From Cryptomeria japonica (taxonomy: Eukaryota; Streptophyta; Pinopsida; Cupressales; Cupressaceae): 64,000 bases of DNA. Under the pieces are notes generated by a model. The model was given only the letters and a program-made list of their open reading frames with translations. It was not told where the DNA came from and did not search any database. Positions 1 through 11,359 of the stretch are shown here, piece after piece; positions within the stretch are counted from its first letter, which is position 1; each line of letters opens with the position of its first letter. The translations under genes and the position numbers were made by a program. The stretch covers positions 450,226,538 through 450,290,537 of the forward strand of contig NC_081413.1 of the NCBI RefSeq assembly GCF_030272615.1. Reading direction: 5' to 3'.

Positions 1-92
1 CTAAAGAAATAAAAAAGGACTAGAAACCCACTATGCAATGCAAAGACATCACCTTCAAGCAGTGGGGCCCACTTGATGAAGAAAGTCTATAG

Positions 93-449
93 GAAAATGT
101 TTCCTCTTGGTTTTATCATGAAGAGGATGAAGAACCAACAAAGATTCCCAAGAAAATGTACCCAAAAGAATCAACTATAGTGGATAAGATGGGTTATAAA
201 GGACACAAATTAGGACCAGAAGAGAAAGGAATCAAAGCACCGTTAAATACCATCTCATACAGACATAATAGGGGCTTGGGTTATACTCCACTACCTAAGA
301 TCACTATCATTGGTGCCCCTTTGGATGTCAAAGACTCTGATGAAGAGGAATTTCATGAGATGCCTTTCAAATACCAAGATGACATCTTCTTTGACACCCA
401 TATTAACACCATCACCCCCGTAATCCCTTCCACACCATATGAGCTGTAA
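93..449 (+). pseudogene. G-patch remnant of Tat-1 polyprotein
   Basis: A 119-codon open stretch follows an in-frame TAG at 90-92. It contains a glycine-rich segment (DKMGYKGHKLGPEEKGI, later RGLGY), which is the G-patch pattern of spaced glycines and aromatic residues. The same module lies between protease and RT in the second Tat element of this window (38,543-38,690, - strand). G-patch domains bind nucleic acid or helicases, and betaretroviruses carry one after the protease. Here it probably belonged to the protease-RT linker of the polyprotein. The ATG at 156 is not a real start. Confidence 0.6.
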
Positions 450-964
450 GTTGTCCATCCTGAGCTTATAGACTAAGACCAATGAAGAAAACATGCTTTG
501 GATATATGCATCAACAACAATGCTCTCATGACTCTCCTGACTATGTACAACTTGCAAGACTACAACAGAGTCCATGGAATCCAATTACATGAGGAAGGAT
601 ACTTTGGTAGTCAAGTCAATGCCCTTAGCTGCAAAAAGATGATAAAAAGAAAAATCATGATTTTGTGGGTGAAAACCTTTTTGAAGCACCTATGGATGAG
701 GAAAAAGTAAAAATAAAGGGCGTATCCTCGAGCAAAAACTTGAATTGGGAACTTGAGGATGAGAGACTTGACCTCCCTACCATGGTTCCTCCACAATAAC
801 ACAGGTCAACCCTACTTATAAAGGAAATAAACACTATCAAAATAGGTACTGAAGATACTCCTAAGAACATGCCCATTTCTAAGTCTCTGTCGAATCAAGA
901 AAAATAGAACATCATCAATTTTCTCATAGAAAAAAAGTTTAACTTTTCCTAATCATATGCTGAC
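450..964 (+). other. Decayed protease-RT linker of Tat-1
   Basis: No conserved domain is visible and stops occur in all + frames. The position between the G-patch remnant and the RT matches the long acidic, low-complexity linker of the second Tat element, so this is most likely its decayed counterpart. The short open frames on both strands here are not supported as genes. Confidence 0.4.
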
Positions 965-1743
965 ATGCCAGGCCTTGATCTAGACTTAGTAGTCCACAAT
1001 ATTATTGTTCGTCTAGATGCCAAACTTGTGAAGAAAAAATTACGCAAAATGCATCTACATATTGCACTCCTTATCAAGACAAAACTTCAAAAGATGTTGG
1101 ATGCTGGACTCATAAAACCAATAGATTATCCTAAGTGGGTGTCCGACATTGTCCCTATTGGAAAATCTACTGTGGGCATCTGAATTTGCATGGACTTCTT
1201 GGATTTAAATAAATCATTCCCTAAGGATGATTTCCCGCTTCCCAACATAAACATGATCATAGACCTCACAGCGGGACATGAAATGTTGTCACTTATGGAT
1301 GGATTTTTTGGATAAAATCAGATTAGAATAGAAAAAGAGGACCAACAAAAAAAACATTCATAATGCCTTGAGGCACATTTTGTTATCAATTAATGCCTTT
1401 TGGTCTCAAGAATGCTGGTGCAACATATCAGTGAGCAATGACAACCATATTCAAAGACCTCTTGCATAAAATCATGGAGGATTATGTGGATGATCTCCTA
1501 GGAAAATCCAAGACAAGAGATGAACATATCCCTATCCTAAGGCATATCTTTGAGAGATTCAAAAAGTATAAGTTGGGCCTAAATCCTAAGAAATATGTCT
1601 TTGGTGTTACATCTAGGAAACCATTTGGTTTCATTATTTCCCACAGAGGCATAGATGTTGGTCCTACAAAGGTGAAAGCCATCCTAGAAATGCCTCCCCC
1701 AAAGACCCTCAAACAACTATGCAACCTTCAAGGAAAGCTCTAA
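965..1743 (+). pseudogene. Tat-1 reverse transcriptase
   Basis: Ty3/gypsy-type RT, which copies the element RNA to DNA. The N-terminal part reads MPGLDLDLVVHNI, then KKLRKMHLHIALLIKTKLQKML, the Tat RT entry region. After a stop the frame continues with DFLDLNKSFPKDDFPLPNI and LSLMDGF. A frameshift at an A-run near 1,345-1,355 leads to MPFGLKNAGATYQ (substrate-binding region), and the catalytic motif YVDD lies at about 1,480-1,491. The C-terminal end reads LNPKKYVFGVTSRKPFGFIIS. Stops at about 1,183 and 1,432, together with the frameshift, make it non-functional. The aligned second copy lies at 36,345-37,394 on the - strand. Confidence 0.85.
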
Positions 1744-2253
1744 TATATCAAATGCTTCATCTCACAACTCGCAGATCAGTGCCACCCGTTTGCACACTTA
1801 CTACGCAAGGATTTCAAATTCAAATGGGGTTGCCTATGTCAGAAGACTTTTTAGAACATCAAGGAATACATAGCATCACCTCTAGTCCTTATGCCTCCTA
1901 TTCTAGGACAACCACTCCTTTTGTATATATCAGAAACTATAGTGGCACTGGGGGCATTACTGGCACAAATAGATGATCAAGGAAAAGAGAATGCTATTAA
2001 CTACATCAGCCGCACTTTAGTAGGGTATGAGCTCAATTATACCCCTATTCAGAGGTCATGCTTGGCACTTGTCTTTAGTACAGAGAATCTTTGGCATTAC
2101 ATGCTTAACAATAAAACAAAACTTATTACTAAAATTGACCCCCTCAAGTACCTCTTATCAAAGGCTGCTCTCATAGGAAGAACTGCCAAATGGGTCATGT
2201 TACTGAGTAAATTCAATATTGAGTATGTGGATAGAAAGGTGATCAAAGGATAG
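1744..2253 (+). pseudogene. Tat-1 first RNase H (gypsy type)
   Basis: This directly follows the RT and would remove RNA from RNA-DNA hybrids. The first third is broken by frameshifts around 1,743-1,890 (remnant FISQLADQCHPF). From 1,891 it reads PPILGQPLLLYIS, LGALLAQIDDQGKENAINYISRTL and YTPIQRSCLALVFSTENLWHYML, the usual gypsy RNase H blocks. It ends with AKWVMLLSKFNIEYVDRK and a TAG. In intact relatives this stop lies inside one continuous polyprotein, so the stop is probably a mutation. Confidence 0.8.
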
Positions 2254-2760
2254 TTGATAGTAGACCAACTGGCAGATGCTCTGCTTCAAGGTGATCACCC
2301 CATCCTCACAGAGTTCCTTGATGAGTACATAATGACTGTCACTACATCTTCCACATGGCAGTTATATTTTGATGGTTCCTGCATGCCGAGTGGATTGGGG
2401 GTAGGCATATTTTTTATAACACCACAAGGATATTGCATCCCTAAATTGTATAAGATAGCCTTTGCATGCACTAATAAAATTGCAGAATATGAGGCACTTA
2501 TCACCAAACTCCATTTCACCATCCAATGGAAGATATTGGAATTACATGTTTATGGTGATTCCCAACTTCTCATTAAACAAGTCAATGATGAGTATCAAAT
2601 AAAAGATGACAAGCTTCTTCCTTATCGCAGAATGGTAGAAAAACTAAAGTAGCACTTCACGACAATCCAATTTGAGAAGATTCCATGCAAAAACAATAGA
2701 GTTGCAGATGTAATGGCTACTATTGGTTCTATCCTTCAGATGTCGAGACATAGTCAGAAA
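2254..2760 (+). pseudogene. Tat-1 second RNase H (archaeal-type RNase H-like, aRNH)
   Basis: A second, unrelated RNase H fold follows the first: WQLYFDGSCMPSGLGVGI (first catalytic Asp), then IAEYEALI (Glu), then VYGDSQLLIKQVN (Asp). This D-E-D set and the GDSQL motif are typical of the aRNH domain acquired by the Tat lineage. The frame is open from 2,254 to the stop at 2,652 and decayed remnants continue towards the integrase. The homologous domain of Tat-M is at 35,595-36,060. Confidence 0.82.
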
Positions 2761-4106
2761 TGTGAGTTTTGGGTCGAGCAACTCTTCATACTAAAATATG
2801 ATCTACCTAAGTCTAAAATGGTGTCTATACTCATTGGTCCTGAATCCCCTTAGTATCAAGAGACCTTCACCTACCTAAGAGACAACATTATCCCTCCCCA
2901 CCTCACCAAAACCCAACAACAAACCTTCATTTGTCATTGCACTCGTTACACCATCCTTGGAGACACCCTATTCAAAAGGTATTTTGATGGTTCCCTCCTA
3001 AGGTGTCTAGATAGACAAGAGGCTAAATGTAAACTATGTGAAGTGCACAAGGGTATCTTTGGGGCACCCCAAGTGGTCTCACACTGGCTAAAAATTTGTT
3101 GTGAATGGGATACTATTGGGCTACAATGGAAGAAGATGCATATAATTATGTAAATAATTGTATCCCTTGTTAGATGCATAGAGATAAGATTCATGCTCCA
3201 TCACAATATTTGTAGCCTTTTATCACACCTTGGCCTTTCTCATATTGGGGGTTCAATCTAATTGGGAAAATCCACCCCACATCCTCCAATGGTCATAAAT
3301 TCATCATCACCACCACTGCATACTTCACTAAGTGGGTGGAGGCTATTCTTCTTACCTTCACCATTGGGAAGAAGATCTCTAAATTCATCCAGGACTAATT
3401 AATCTACTGCTATGGAATCCCCAAACTCATCATCACGGACAATGACAGACCCTTCGAAAATCAAGATATTAAAGAACTCTATCAAAAGTTTAATATCCAA
3501 CACCGCTTCTCTACCCCATATTACCCACAAGGTAATAGTCAAGATGAGACTTATAATAAAATCCTAATCAAAATCCTTAAAAAGATAGTCAATGAAGCCA
3601 ATTGTGATTGGCATCTCCAACTCCATCCTCCTCTGTGGGCTTACCATAGCTCCATCCATATACCCACAAGCGCCACTCCATATTCCCTTGTCTTTGGCTC
3701 TAAAGTTATTCTCCCTCTTGAGGTTGAGATCCCCTCCCTAAGGGTGTCATTGCATAATATCCTCCCTGATGAGGAATATAGAGTTTCCAGGCTACAAGAG
3801 ATGGAATTATTGGATGAAAGGCATCTCAAGACCTCGAACCATCTCTGGGTATATCAAAATCTCTTACGCTTGAGCTACAACAAGAAAGTCAAAACCCAAG
3901 AATTTGATGTTGGTGATCTTGTCCTTATGAAAAATTAGATAAACCTTCAAGAAAGAGAAAAGAAAGGCAAGTTCAAGCCCAATTGGCTTGGACCTTATGT
4001 GATCACAACAAAGTATGGTACAGGGGCATATCAATTGGCTACTCTTAAAGGAGATCCCTTGGATGAGCCTATGAACAACATGCACCTGAAGAGATTTTAT
4101 GCCTAG
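2761..4106 (+). pseudogene. Tat-1 integrase
   Basis: Gypsy integrase, which joins element DNA to the host chromosome. Readable pieces in order: a decayed zinc-binding region (EVHKGIFGAPQ, later CIPC), core motifs GFNLIGKIHP and FTKWVEAI, then LIITDNDRPFENQDI (second Asp region) and FSTPYYPQGNSQDETYNKIL (catalytic Glu region; canonical NGQAEASNK is altered). The C-terminal part has LWAYHSSIHIPT and ATPYSLVFGSKVILPLEVEIPSL, then GDLVLMKN and a GPYVI barrel-like end, finishing with MHLKRFYA and TAG. There are several stops and one frameshift near 3,110. The tail matches Tat-M almost block for block. Confidence 0.85.
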
Positions 4107-4222
4107 TCCTTAGAAGGTCACCAATTATCTAAAAGCATTCAAAAAAGTAAAATAAAATTAAAAAAAGCACAAAAATACAAAAAAATAATAATAAATGCAA
4201 AAAGTAAAGAAAAATCAATATG

Positions 4223-4258
4223 CCCATCAGTGAAAACCACTTTGTGGCGCTATGGGAA
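4223..4258 (+). other. Conserved hairpin motif 117 nt after the Tat-1 integrase stop
   Basis: The sequence can fold with an outer stem CCCAT/ATGGG and an inner stem CCAC-TTT-GTGG. Between the stems are AGTGAAAA on the 5' side and CGCT on the 3' side. The second Tat element has the same layout at 34,039-34,076 (- strand) with different but still pairing stem bases. See the finding on covariation. Function unknown; a 3' UTR signal of the element RNA is a guess. Confidence 0.6.
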
Positions 4259-4905
4259 AGTACCTTGGTAAAAAACTGGTATATGGTGCTAGGATAAATA
4301 ATCTATATCTATCATCTATCTAGACAGACTCAAATCCCCCCCACTCACCCAATTCTGCTTCATAAAATATCCCGCCAACACCCACCCACCCAATGCTTCC
4401 ATAATAAAAATTGGATGTTCTGACATCATGCCCCCCCCCCTTAGCAACAAGGAGGATTGTACAAGCCTATTTAAAAGGTCATCTATGCATGATGACTCCA
4501 TCATCATTCTCCCCCACTTCGCTTGTAGCCAATTGTCCCCTTCATTCTACAAAAAAAGTTATTCCTGTCTTGTTCCCCTTGCTCGCTTGCAACCATCTGA
4601 CCCATCCACTTCTTCAATCCATGCCATTGTATAATCCTTCTCATACAACATCCACCACCTTGCTTGATGTCAGTTATCTCCTTCATTCTATCAGAAAATT
4701 GATTCGATGATCCTACCATCCATCCCCTTCGCAAGAAAAGGAAAAGGAACAAGGTGCTTCTGTTCAGCTCCACAAATATTGTGATTCATTTTAATATCCT
4801 CTTCAATATCCCTACCCTCTATCCCCACCAAACCATCCTCAACAGGGTGGTTATCCATCCCCTCCCCTGGTATATGATGATGAGTCTTTGCCTAAGTCAT
4901 AAATA

Positions 4906-5054
4906 AGCTTCCATCCCATCAAATTGAGATTCCATCCCATCAAACTAAGCTTCCATCCCATCAAAATAAGATTCCATCCCATCAAACTAAGCTTCCATCC
5001 CATCAAACTGAGCTTTCACCCATAAAACTGAGCTTTTATCCCATTATCTTGAGT
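4906..5054 (+). repeat. Minisatellite, about 21-22 bp unit
   Basis: Seven imperfect copies of a unit like AAGCTTCCATCCCATCAAAC, alternating AAGCTTCC and GAGATTCC starts. Copies decay towards the right end (CTTTCACCCATAAAACTGAG). There are no spacers, so this is a simple tandem array. Confidence 0.85.
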
Positions 5055-5789
5055 TTAATTTCGAGTCCTAAGCTTGTGCCTCTCCTTAACTTGCATGTTA
5101 TTCAAATATCCATCCACATGTACTCCATCAAGTCATAGTAGTCAAGTACCACTCTGCATTCATATCTCTATGCCACTTTCTCTATTGCATGTTCAGTTAC
5201 CCTTGCCCATTGGGATGGATCCTTCTCCTATCTGGCAATGTATCCACAAATCCTAAGTCCTACTCTTGGCAAGAGATGTTAGTTGGCCTTGTGCATTTTT
5301 CTTGCATGATTTGGTTTGTCTCTTTGATTTGCATCATTTTGTCCTATGAATGCTCCTACCCATGGCTACCAAGATCAATCTATGTCTTGGTATGTTACGG
5401 GTTGGGACATACTGGGACATTATTTTGTGGTATGATATGTTTGAAGGTCCCTTCTATACAAACCTGCAGCCCTATACCTACACTTATATGGTGTTTACAC
5501 TGTTGCATACTAGAGATTCCTCTTTGCTTGAGAGTTAGTCCATGCCTCAAATTTTTCATAACATCTTGATTCTTATAATCACCAATGTCATCTATCCTTG
5601 GAAAAATCAAAACTAGGTTTGCTCTCCACATTTTTGCACAACAACTCCCTCCATCTCAATCTCATCATTTGCATTTCATCCTACCACTATGCATTTTGGA
5701 GGCCTCAAGTTATTCACTCTCTTGATTTCTTCTAGTCCTATGTTGTTGTACTATGGTTAACACATTCCAAAATATCAATTCATTACCAT

Positions 5790-5990
5790 CTAGTCTCATT
5801 ATTAGGTATATTATTCATTTAATTTCATAATCATTAATTGCATTGTCCATTTAGTTGTATAGTCATTAGTTGCATTATTCAGTTGCATAATCATTTTATC
5901 CATAAGTTACATTATCACTTTATTCATAATCATAATCATTTTGTTCATTTATTAGCATAATCATTTAGTTGCATTATTCATTGCATTTGA
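5790..5990 (+). repeat. Degenerate repeats of a GCATAATCATTTAGTT-like word
   Basis: Loose tandem copies of a roughly 25-30 bp word built from GCATAATCATTTA and GTTGCATTATTCA. Copies differ in length and the array has no sharp edges. Confidence 0.6.
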
Positions 5991-6990
5991 GACATACAAA
6001 CTGGTACATACAATCTTGACTATCTATTGAAATGTATTTGTCATGCATGTTCACAATTACACATCTTAGGTTCATAATAGTGTAAGGTTTATTAAAGCCC
6101 ATTCAAACATTAGTATCTCATGTAGCACAACAATCATTAATAATCACTCTATTCAATATAAAACAATTGAGAGTAATCTCATCGCATTACATCCTTAGAT
6201 CATTTTTAGGTCCATTAAATTTTTATTCAAACATTAATATCTCACGTGAATGGTAAGTCATCAAGTAGTCCATACATCACTTACCAACCTAATTAGTCAC
6301 ATTTTGGTTTGTTATTTTTATTAGTGGCTAAAAAAGGGTTTTCATTACATTACCCGACAATGTTATCATTCATTTAGGATCATTTAATTAATCACATCAT
6401 ATGTAGCCTTTATTTGCATTACATAAGCATAAGCATTATCATCACATAAAAAATTCAAAACATTTGTATAATCCATATGCATCCTACATCACAAAAAAGT
6501 CAGATAACATGCATCACATCAAATCATAATCACATCATCATCTATCATATCACAAAATAATAATCAATGTCCTTCAAAGTCCATAATAAAGTCCATACAT
6601 GCATATACACCACCAAAAATCACATCTCATATATATCAAAAATCAATGCATGTGTCAATCATGGTACAATATACAAATCTTCCCAAAGGATCAAAATAAT
6701 CAAAATGTCACATACATCTGGTAAGCGATAGCCCATACTCTCCCTATCCCCATCACCATCTCCACCATCAGTTGCACCCCCTAATGGTCCTGCACCCCCT
6801 CTCCTAGGTGGCCTCATAGCCACTCATCCTCCCATCTACTAGCTCTGTGTCCTATGTCATTGCACACTCTTAGTGTACAATGCAGCTATTTTCTTTGCCA
6901 ACACCACTCCATGATAGAAGCCTCTATAGTAGGCTACCTCCTAACTCAGACTCTCTTCCCTCCACTGCTGGCTAGTCAAATCGACATAGA

Positions 6991-8370
6991 CTTGTGCAAA
7001 CCATCTAGGCTCTAAAAGTTGTCTGGACACATCTCTCTCTCCCTGCAATCTAACTGCATCCACCTCTACCCTACTCAATTGGGTATAGAGTGCATCCATT
7101 TCCCCATCTATCCTCTCCAACTTTTCCCTTGGCTAGTCAATGACTCCCCCACTCCTAGCCTCCTCTGAGAGTCTATCTGTCTCATCCCTCTCCTCCCTCA
7201 GAGCTGCCACCTTTTCTCAAACTTCCTATAGGTTGTTTGTCAGGTCCTCTGCCTCCCTCTTGTATCTATCCACCTCAGACTATAGGCTTGCTACTTTGGC
7301 CCACGCCACCACTACCTCCTCCTCTAGGCTCCCTGTCCTCCCCTATTTAGCCTCCAAGGACTGTAGCTCAACCTCCAGTCTCCTCTCCCTCTCCCTCTCC
7401 TATATGACCCTATCATACTCATCCCTTGGCACCCTCTCCTCTACTACCATCTATACATGAATATGTTCTAGTGCCCCCTCATCCTATACCTATATATCAG
7501 GGATGTCCATGGGATCCCCCCTCTCCTCGCCTCCTGCCCATTCTCCTGCCATCTATCCAATCTGTGCGACTGGTGGTTGACCTTCTAATGGGATAGGTTG
7601 TCCCCCTCGATGCTATCCTCTCGTCACTCCTCTCCTATTTCATTGACCTCCCTCTCCCCCTCCTATTGCTCCTCTATCTATAGGACCATCATCCTCCCCT
7701 CCCATGACCTCATCAATCAATGGTAGTAACTCATCCTCCTCTAGCATACCAAGGATCATGAGTCTTGCTAGTAGGTGAGCCTCCCACCAGTACCTATAAG
7801 CACCAATCATACCTAGCTCCTCTCCTTCTCCTCTTTGCACATCCCATATCGCGGTAACTACGTCCTGCCACCTCACGAGCACCTCCAAAGGGCTAATGGC
7901 CTGCCCCCATATCCCTATCTCCCTAGTAATCCTTGGATATAGTTTCTCATGGCCCACTATATCCTGTACATCACCAAACTACCTCTCCACCCAATGTGGC
8001 ACATAATGCTCTATAACATACAGACTCCTGCCAGACAACCACATCTCTGATTGCACCTAGTGTAGCTGCCAATATGCCCTCCATCTATCGCAATCAAAAA
8101 ATGGCCTCCATGAGAAGACCATGAGCTCATCAAAGATCCTCCTCCAGAACTACATTGCTCCAACCCTAGTGTAATCAAGTAGACCCCTGTATCGTTCGAC
8201 ATATGAGAATCATGGACTCCTATCCTGTACCCCCATTAGTCATGTAACCACAATGTGCTCCCATGCCCATATGTGTAAGAGAGTCACTCCCATAGATAGA
8301 TTCTGGTACTCCTGGTATAGAACCAAATGCATGTCATGGTACAATTGTCCCACTATCACCACATCCCATG
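6991..8370 (-). pseudogene. Plant mobile domain (PMD) gene, 3' half
   Basis: Continuation of the PMD reading frame that starts at about 15,090 and is cut by the LTR element at 8,376-14,538. Reading down the - strand: QLYHDMHLVLYQEYQNLS, LLHIWAWEHI, RYRGLLDYTRVGAM, FWRRIFDELM, SWRPFFDCDRW and YVIEHYVPHWVER, ending in the open stretch 7,957-7,640. The tail to about 6,990 is Glu/Arg/Gly-rich and full of stops, matching the unstructured or coiled end of such proteins. Most stops in the conserved part are TAG where Gln or Trp is expected, for example YWQLH-stop-VQSEMW. PMD proteins occur in Mutator-like and Ty3/gypsy elements and as a few host silencing factors; this copy is dead. Confidence 0.7.
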
Positions 8371-8375
8371 CATAC

Positions 8376-9459
8376 TATATACGCTTCCCAATTTAATTGA
8401 ATTCATTAGCAATTTGATTAAATTCTCCCATTCATCTACTTATTAATAAATCTAAGGACTTATTTAATAGGTTCATTTCAATAGTCTTCTTTGATTCATT
8501 CCTTCTAATCCCCTAATTAATTAAAACAAATCAATTTATGAGTTGTGGAAAGTTAATTAGCCTTTTCCTATTATTTGAATTTTTAAATTCAAATTACCCA
8601 CATGCCTCCTAAATTCTAACCACCTCCTAACCATCCTCTAACCTCAACCATTCCACCTAACACTGATTTTAACTAACCCTATCCTATCTTGCACATCCTA
8701 ACCTCCTTATCCTAACCTCCTATGGTGTGGATATTCTCCCCTTAAGACACATGCATTTTTGCCACATGTCTCCTCCCTTGGACACTTGCTCTCTCATGAG
8801 AAAGGCTCCTTGACACTTTTCACCACAGAGATGACAAGTCTCCCTCCTTCCAACCTCTTCTCCAACTTCCTCAATCTTGACCCTTGATATCTTCAAATCA
8901 AATCTAGACCGTCGATTCCTACCACCTCAGCTTTGGCCTTGGAATTCCTATAAATACCCCTCATTTTGGAGCACAAAGGATCCCATCTCACTTTCATCTC
9001 ATGCATTGTTACTATAGGAAGATCGTATCCCATCTCATATCATTTTAGAAATTCTAACTATAGGCATTTGCATCTTAGATCTAGTTTAATTTGATCATAT
9101 TCTAGCATAATTGTTGAATCATATAGAATAATCAATCTCTATTCTAACATGATTGCATCATCATCATAGATTAATCATGCATATCATTAGCTTAATTAGC
9201 CTCTAGGATCAATATAGCATAATCAATCTCATCTAGCTTGCATATCATATCATTTTAAATTCTTCGTCTAGGTGTAGTCAAGTCACCGAGATTGCTTATC
9301 CAGATTTGAGAGAAAATCCACACTCACATCTCTTAGGAGGTGATAAGTTACTTTGTCATGGTTTATCTTTCATTTGATTTCATTTTTATAACCATGCTTG
9401 TAATAATCTATTGAGGGTTTGTGTTGCAATTGTAGGTATCCCATTTCACACACACGACA
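8376..9459 (+). repeat. 5' LTR of the non-autonomous Tat element
   Basis: 1,084 bp, aligning along its length with the right LTR. The first bases are TA instead of TG. About 55-60 bp near the start (from CTAAAAATGG to the T-run before CAATTTAATTG in the right copy) are missing, a later deletion. A TATA box (TATAAATA) lies at 8,949-8,956. It ends in ACACACGACA. Confidence 0.9.
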
Positions 9460-9480
9460 TTTTGGCACCCACCGTGGGGC
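9460..9480 (+). other. Primer-binding site
   Basis: Directly after the LTR: TTTGGCACCCACCGTGGGGC. The same motif follows the 5' LTR of Tat-M (CATGGGG variant). It is the kind of tRNA primer site found behind 5' LTRs of plant Tat-lineage elements. Confidence 0.8.
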
Positions 9481-9692
9481 CTAGCCCCTTTGATATTTAA
9501 CTAGTTTGCTTGCAAGAAATCTCATTGATAGGTTGATTAGATCTTTTGGTGTACAGATTATCTCTCTTGGGTTCTAGATTCGCATTGTTGGCCTCTTTTG
9601 TAGCGTTCTGAATCCTCAAATGGAGTTTTTGGGAGATTTCTCAACCTAGTTTTTATGTTTTTTTGTACTGTAGCAGTTTCAATATATACTTT

Positions 9693-9936
9693 AGCATGTT
9701 TGGTCTATTTTGCAGTGCTTCTAGTCTATCTTGCAACACTTTTGGTTTGTTTTGTAGTGCTTTTGGTTTGTTTTGAAGTGCTTCTGGTCAATTCTGCAGT
9801 GCTTCTGGTCAATTCCGAAGCGTTTTTGGTCAATTCAACAACGTTTCTGGTGTTTAGAATAGTGTTTTTGGTTAATTGGACAACATTCTTGGAACATTTG
9901 ATAGTATTCTTGGTCAATTTGATAGCGTTTTTTAGT
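9693..9936 (+). repeat. 21-bp tandem array 1
   Basis: About eleven copies of a unit like GTGCTTCTGGTCAATTCTGC plus one base. Copies are diverged but the 21-bp spacing is kept. Because 21 is a multiple of 3 the array stays open in several frames and gives seven-residue repeats (LVNSAVL-like); I do not take this as coding. Confidence 0.9.
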
Positions 9937-10389
9937 GTTTCATTTATTTTTCTAATGTGGTATTTTGCATTTCTCATTTTTGCTTTTGGACTTTCATTTT
10001 CTCGAGCCTAATTTGTAGTTTGTTGATTTTGCAGGTATTTATTTTGTTGTGAAAGAATGGAGTCATAAACCATTTTGTTGTCAAATAATGCAATATAAAC
10101 TACTAAATTTGTTTGCAGTTGTGGGATTTTGCACTTATTTTGATAAATTAGGCACATAGACTAATTACAATGGAAATGAACAAACATGTCTTATGTGTTT
10201 TTCATGATAGGCGAGTATGTTCTCACCTTTCTTAGGTGATCAGAAAGCTAGACTCATCTTTTGTTTTCAATAGTGCATATGTTTAGCAGGCCTGCCCTCT
10301 TGAGGAGCCTATAAGGCCAAAGCCATTAAGGTCGGTGAGAGGGGAATGACCCAAGTGGGAATGGCTAATGCCAAGTACTCCAACCCACT

Positions 10390-11040
10390 ATTTAATGAAA
10401 ATCAAGTCAATTATTTTCAAGTCAATGATAGTGCTCGGGAATAGATCTCCTTTGTACCTTTGGATATATCAAACCTTGGTTTTCAAGGCTGGCAGACCTC
10501 TTAATTGGTTTTATACCCCAATGCATCAAACGGATCCCTTAATAGTTCCAATTAAAATTAGAAGCTACTTGGTTTACCTCTAAACATTATTAAATTCTTA
10601 GTGCATGGAGGGGGAAGAATCTCTCCTTAAGACACTCACCATATGTCCCTCTTGAGTGCATGTGTGAATTCCCCTTTTGAGACCTTATTGCTAGGCTCAT
10701 AATGGGACTCCACTAGCTCTTGATTTAATGAAAATCAAGTCAATGATAGTGCTCAGGAATAGATCTCCTTTGTACCTTCAGATATATCAAACCTTGGTTT
10801 TCAAGGTTGGCAGACCTCTTAATTGATTTTATACCCCAATGCAACAAATAGATCCCTTAATAGTTCCAATTAAAATTAGAAGTTACCTGGTTTACCTCTG
10901 AACATTATTAAATTCTTAGTGCATGGAGGGGGAAGAATCTCTCCTTAAGACACTCACCATATGTCCCTCTTGAGTGTATGTGTGAATTCCCCTTTTGAGA
11001 CCTTATTGCTAGGCTCATAATGGGACTCCACTAGCTCTTG
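10390..11040 (+). repeat. Large tandem duplication, 333 bp + 318 bp
   Basis: Copy 1 is 10,390-10,722 and copy 2 is 10,723-11,040. Both begin ATTTAATGAAAATCAAGTCAA and end CCACTAGCTCTTG. They differ by scattered substitutions and a 15-bp block missing from copy 2. No open frame or RNA gene is visible within it. Confidence 0.9.
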
Positions 11041-11359
11041 CAAAGGCAAAAACATGGGCACTCTTTAGGGGGTGACAGGGCTGTGTGAGCTGATAGGGTA
11101 CCAAGCATGGGCTAAGAACTAATAATGAACCTAATCTCCTTAGGATAGACTAAATGATGTGTTTTCAATTGTTCAAAACCCGTGAAAACTTGGGCTTTCT
11201 TTAAAGCTTCTTGAACATACACTTTATGTGTCCTTTGGGACAAAAATACAATTTGAATTATGTGTTTGTAAGTCAGGTCAAGATATCATCCATTGAAATA
11301 CAACAAAAATTGCAAACTCAAACTTCAAATTGTCAAATTTACAAGTTTCACAATAGATT

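Larger units (their letters stand above)
4295..6990 (+). other. Non-coding 3' region of Tat-1
   Basis: AT- and pyrimidine-rich sequence with no recognisable gene. It holds two tandem-repeat patches (listed separately) and long runs of loosely repeated catta/tcata words. Short open frames at 4,411-4,773 and 5,189-5,631 occur on both strands at once and match nothing I know, so they are not called. Long, variable non-coding 3' regions with minisatellites are usual in Tat-lineage elements. Confidence 0.5.

Noticed and set aside
4411-4773. Overlapping open frames on both strands
   Set aside because: Pyrimidine-rich low-complexity sequence; open in both directions by composition.
5189-5569. 126-codon hydrophobic open frame
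   Set aside because: No start context, no homologue I recognise, and it lies in a decayed non-coding element region.
9655-10011. 118-codon open frame with seven-residue repeats, and its - strand partner
   Set aside because: It is made by a 21-bp array, which stays open because 21 is divisible by 3. No start context or conservation supports it.
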